A program made the position numbers and the translations under genes. Positions 61,436-64,000 of a stretch of DNA of 64,000 nucleotides are shown here, one piece after another. Source of the stretch: Amphirosellinia nigrospora (taxonomy: Eukaryota; Ascomycota; Sordariomycetes; Xylariales; Xylariaceae); the NCBI GenBank assembly GCA_004123355.1, contig SCHM01000001.1, positions 6,254,001 to 6,318,000 on the forward strand, in the 5' to 3' direction. Position 1 is the first letter of the stretch, and each line of letters begins with the position of its first letter. The notes beneath the pieces are model-generated. The model saw only the letters and a program-made list of their open reading frames with translations, searched no databases and had not been told where the DNA came from.

Positions 61436-61445
61436 TACCTAGGTA
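61436..61445. repeat. TACCTAGGTA palindrome, copy 5
   Basis: An exact copy about 620 bases upstream of the second APH-fold gene, in the same divergent region as copy 4. Confidence 0.6.
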
Positions 61446-62064
61446 ACGTCGGATCTTCCCGGAGTTTCATGCACCCGGTGCTCCAACAGCACATCTAGAG
61501 GTTCCATGTGGGATGCAGGAGCTTCTAATAGGTAACGGCATGGAAGAAATACCTATTATAAATACTAATCTAGCATGAATCCTCCCACCCCCACGCTTTG
61601 CAATAGACAGTCAGCAACCAACAATCTAGTTTACACCGGCTGAAGCCGCGTAATGGCCGGGGGGGCCAGCGGTTCGTACGGCAAACGGCCGCTACAGCCG
61701 CAAAGGGTATCATGCTTTCTAGCTACACCGGGCACTTGCATGGGAACAGGGATTCTCCAGCTTGGAATAGCCCATACTACCTACCTAACCTCATACTAAA
61801 CGTATGATGGCTGTCGGCCACTAACAAGATGGCTCACCAGACACCCATCAGTCACAGTTTGGTGAGCTTATCAACCGAACTCTACCCCTCATCCACTCAT
61901 TTCGTCACATGCCTTACGCTATCATGGTAGCCCTGAACTCCATGTATAGCTTGAACTTAGAACATTGAGGTATTAAAGAGCCGCAAAGTAGCTTCCCAGC
62001 CCCCTGTTGTAGGTTTCTATCGTATCTATCTACTAAGTAGTCAAGTCCCAAGATCGAGAGCAGA

Positions 62065-63135
62065 ATGGCAAGCCCATCCAAAGACTCGGGCGTTTCCCTC
62101 GCGCCCTTTTTTGACCGCTGCAAGCTACCAGCCACGGTGAAGGACGACTGCGACGCCTTTATCAGGTCCCAATACTCAGGCCCTATCCGGCCGGCACCTT
62201 TCCAGGGTTACTGCTCATATACCTTGTTCGTCGGTGAAGAGGTTGCCGTGCAGTTTCGGCCGTTCGCTCATAAACTAGATATTGACATGACAAAAACTGC
62301 CTGCAACGTCTTTGAGCACTTAGCCCCGGAGACGGATTATCTTGGGCAACTAGAAGGAGCTGGCCTATATGCGTTTTCTATGAGGAAATTACCAGGCATA
62401 TCCCTTTCGGACTATCGAGCGTTATCAAGTAAGAGGTCGGCGCGTGAACGGATGGTAAGGGACTTCGCGCGGCTACAGGCGCTGGCATGGCACAAGGCAA
62501 GGCGTGCTGAGGAGCTGCTTGACGAAAAGCGGACGGTGGGTTCAAGTCTTACATCGCGTTTGGAATTGATGAGCGCCTCACTTCCTGTACGCTTCCGTCG
62601 TTTTGCCTCTTCCATCCTAGGCGACATATCCGAGATCGAAGCCTTACCATGGGTATTCACTCATGGCGACTTCCTACCAACCAACATTATGGTCAACCCA
62701 TATTCCGGGAAACTAACTGGCTTGCTGGATTGGGCGGAGGCTGAGTGGCTACCTTTTGGAATTGGCATGTATGGACTTGAAGAACTCTTGGGAGAGGACA
62801 ATCCGGATGGCCAGTTCGTTTACTATCCAGAAGCCAAGCGTCTTAGGCATACGTTCTGGAAAGAACTTATGCTGTTGATTCCAGAGCTTGCTCGCGATCC
62901 TAAAACGACTTCCCTTGTAATAAAAGCTCAAAAATTTGGCATCCTATTATGGCATGGCATTGCTTTTGATGATGGAAACCTCAATCGCGTCGTAGAAGAA
63001 GGGAATGACGACCGAGAAATCCAGAGACTAGCTATGTTCCTTCCGAGTACGGAACAACTTAAGCTACAGAAAATTGGCATGTCGCTCATCTCACCGCTTA
63101 CTTTGATCCGCAGCTTTCTTTTAAGAAAAGCATAA
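62065..63135 (+). CDS. APH-fold phosphotransferase family protein (second copy type)
   Basis: Single exon, 356 aa, undamaged. The N-lobe has YCSYTLFVGEEVAVQFRP (Val-Gln-Phe-Arg where other members carry an ATP-contacting Lys). The C-lobe has the catalytic loop WVFTHGDFLPTNIMVN (Asp and Asn) and the metal segment LTGLLDWAEAEWLPFGIG. These mark the fungal phosphotransferase family with the aminoglycoside-kinase fold. It differs strongly from the gene at 34798-36049 in length, introns and sequence, so it is not a recent duplicate. The substrate is unknown; such genes are common, lineage-specific and often accessory in filamentous fungi. Divergent from the DUF2235 gene. Confidence 0.85.
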   Translation: MASPSKDSGVSLAPFFDRCKLPATVKDDCDAFIRSQYSGPIRPAPFQGYCSYTLFVGEEVAVQFRPFAHKLDIDMTKTACNVFEHLAPETDYLGQLEGAGLYAFSMRKLPGISLSDYRALSSKRSARERMVRDFARLQALAWHKARRAEELLDEKRTVGSSLTSRLELMSASLPVRFRRFASSILGDISEIEALPWVFTHGDFLPTNIMVNPYSGKLTGLLDWAEAEWLPFGIGMYGLEELLGEDNPDGQFVYYPEAKRLRHTFWKELMLLIPELARDPKTTSLVIKAQKFGILLWHGIAFDDGNLNRVVEEGNDDREIQRLAMFLPSTEQLKLQKIGMSLISPLTLIRSFLLRKA

Positions 63136-64000
63136 GCAAGGTATTTGTCCCCTCTGTTTGATGTGCAGACATCGCTAAGTAAAACTTCAAGCAAATGCCT
63201 TACCTGAAAGTCGATCTCTCAAATAGAACTAGTTTTCTAACTCGTTATGATACGATTCCCTACGGTTACGTCTTTCTCCGCTGTCTATCAAGCGGGTTAC
63301 AACTGCTCCGCTAAGTATAGCAGCTGGCAGAATCGAGTACTGAACTATAGGCCGGTTATCTAACAATCGTTGGGATATCTCATAAGAACTGGTCTCGCAT
63401 GATCAGCAACTGTCAGAATGATGAGCATTCATCAATTGCTGTAGACACACAATTGTCTTGTCTTTGCAGCTTTTCCATCTGAAACGAACGTACCGGCAGA
63501 GCGCAACACATATGCTCCCTGAGAGCTACGTTACACGCGTCGTAATGAAGGATGTGTGGTTTCGGCCAGCATTGTACGACCACTAGCCAGAGATCAACAG
63601 CGTCTCTTTGCCATATAACCATCAGCATTTATATTTTGAAGTTTGGAATGCCTTCATGGCCGCGCTCTTTCGTTCCTTTGTTCTTTATTCGGGTAGGAGA
63701 AGCTGCGTTTCGGCTTTTTAATGTTAATGATATCTCTTGTACACAAGATTAGCACTGAACATACCACACAGACCAGAAAATGTCTATACCTTAATTGTCT
63801 CTCATATCGAGCTCTATCCTTCTATCTGTCGCATTAAACTTACAAGCACAAGTGATTGAGAGTAACTATTCCGATTGGGGAGACACTTGATAGAAAAGTC
63901 AGCTTAATACTGCGTACGAGAGAAATAAGTTTACTATTCGGGTTTACGAGATCGAAAGCATATGCCACATGTATAACTGCTAGGAAGTCACAACGGCAAG
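63136..64000. other. right flank, no gene recognised
   Basis: The 3' region of the APH-fold gene and then AT-leaning sequence with short frames only. A gene could begin beyond the window edge. Confidence 0.45.

Larger units (their letters stand above)
60540..62064. other. intergenic between divergent genes
   Basis: A shared upstream region of the DUF2235 gene (-) and the APH-fold gene (+). It contains two TACCTAGGTA palindromes about 500 bases apart. No exon could be supported. Confidence 0.5.

Overview
The window is nuclear DNA of a filamentous ascomycete (Pezizomycotina, most likely a sordariomycete). The evidence is short GT-AG introns of about 43 to 155 bases with CTAAC/CTGAC-like branch sites, a Zn2Cys6 regulator, GPI-anchored Ser/Thr-rich wall proteins, a DUF4045-gelsolin protein and a DUF2235 hydrolase. 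I see no bacterial operons, CRISPR array, tRNA, rRNA or intact transposon. Exon borders below were worked out by hand from reading-frame phase and splice motifs; the functions are family-level recognitions, not database results.

Layout. 1-5208 is gene-empty. 5-13 kb: Zn2Cys6 factor (+), proteasome alpha4 (+), a small CHY zinc-finger protein (-), a 41-codon ORF (-), kynureninase (-). 12.8-17.8 kb is gene-poor. 17.8-24.2 kb: NAD-glutamate dehydrogenase (+) and the alpha subunit of the mitochondrial processing peptidase (-). 24-28 kb is gene-poor. 28-36 kb: FHA-RING ubiquitin ligase (+), mitochondrial oxaloacetate carrier (+), tRNA thiolation protein Ncs2/Ctu2 (-), an APH-fold kinase-like gene (-). 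38-48.7 kb: a secreted GPI-type protein (+), a Pex11-family protein (-), an 11-exon zincin-like gene (-) and a second GPI-type wall protein (+). 50-63 kb: a 1524-residue DUF4045-gelsolin protein (-), the GTPase Arl2 (-), a DUF2235 hydrolase gene with one in-frame stop (-), and a second APH-fold gene (+).

The genes do not form an obvious pathway cluster. Most are unlinked housekeeping functions: proteolysis, mitochondrial import and carriers, amino-acid and tryptophan catabolism, tRNA modification, peroxisomes, tubulin folding. They are mixed with accessory genes (regulator, APH kinases, DUF2235, zincin, wall proteins).

Two things deserve attention. First, the zincin-like gene at 41193-44455 only becomes readable when a 7-base exon is included, and that exon supplies part of the HELMH active-site motif. 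Second, four housekeeping genes between 8 and 24 kb (proteasome alpha4, CHY protein, GDH2, MPP-alpha) carry single-base frame breaks, mostly in short homopolymers. This looks more like consensus error than gene death.
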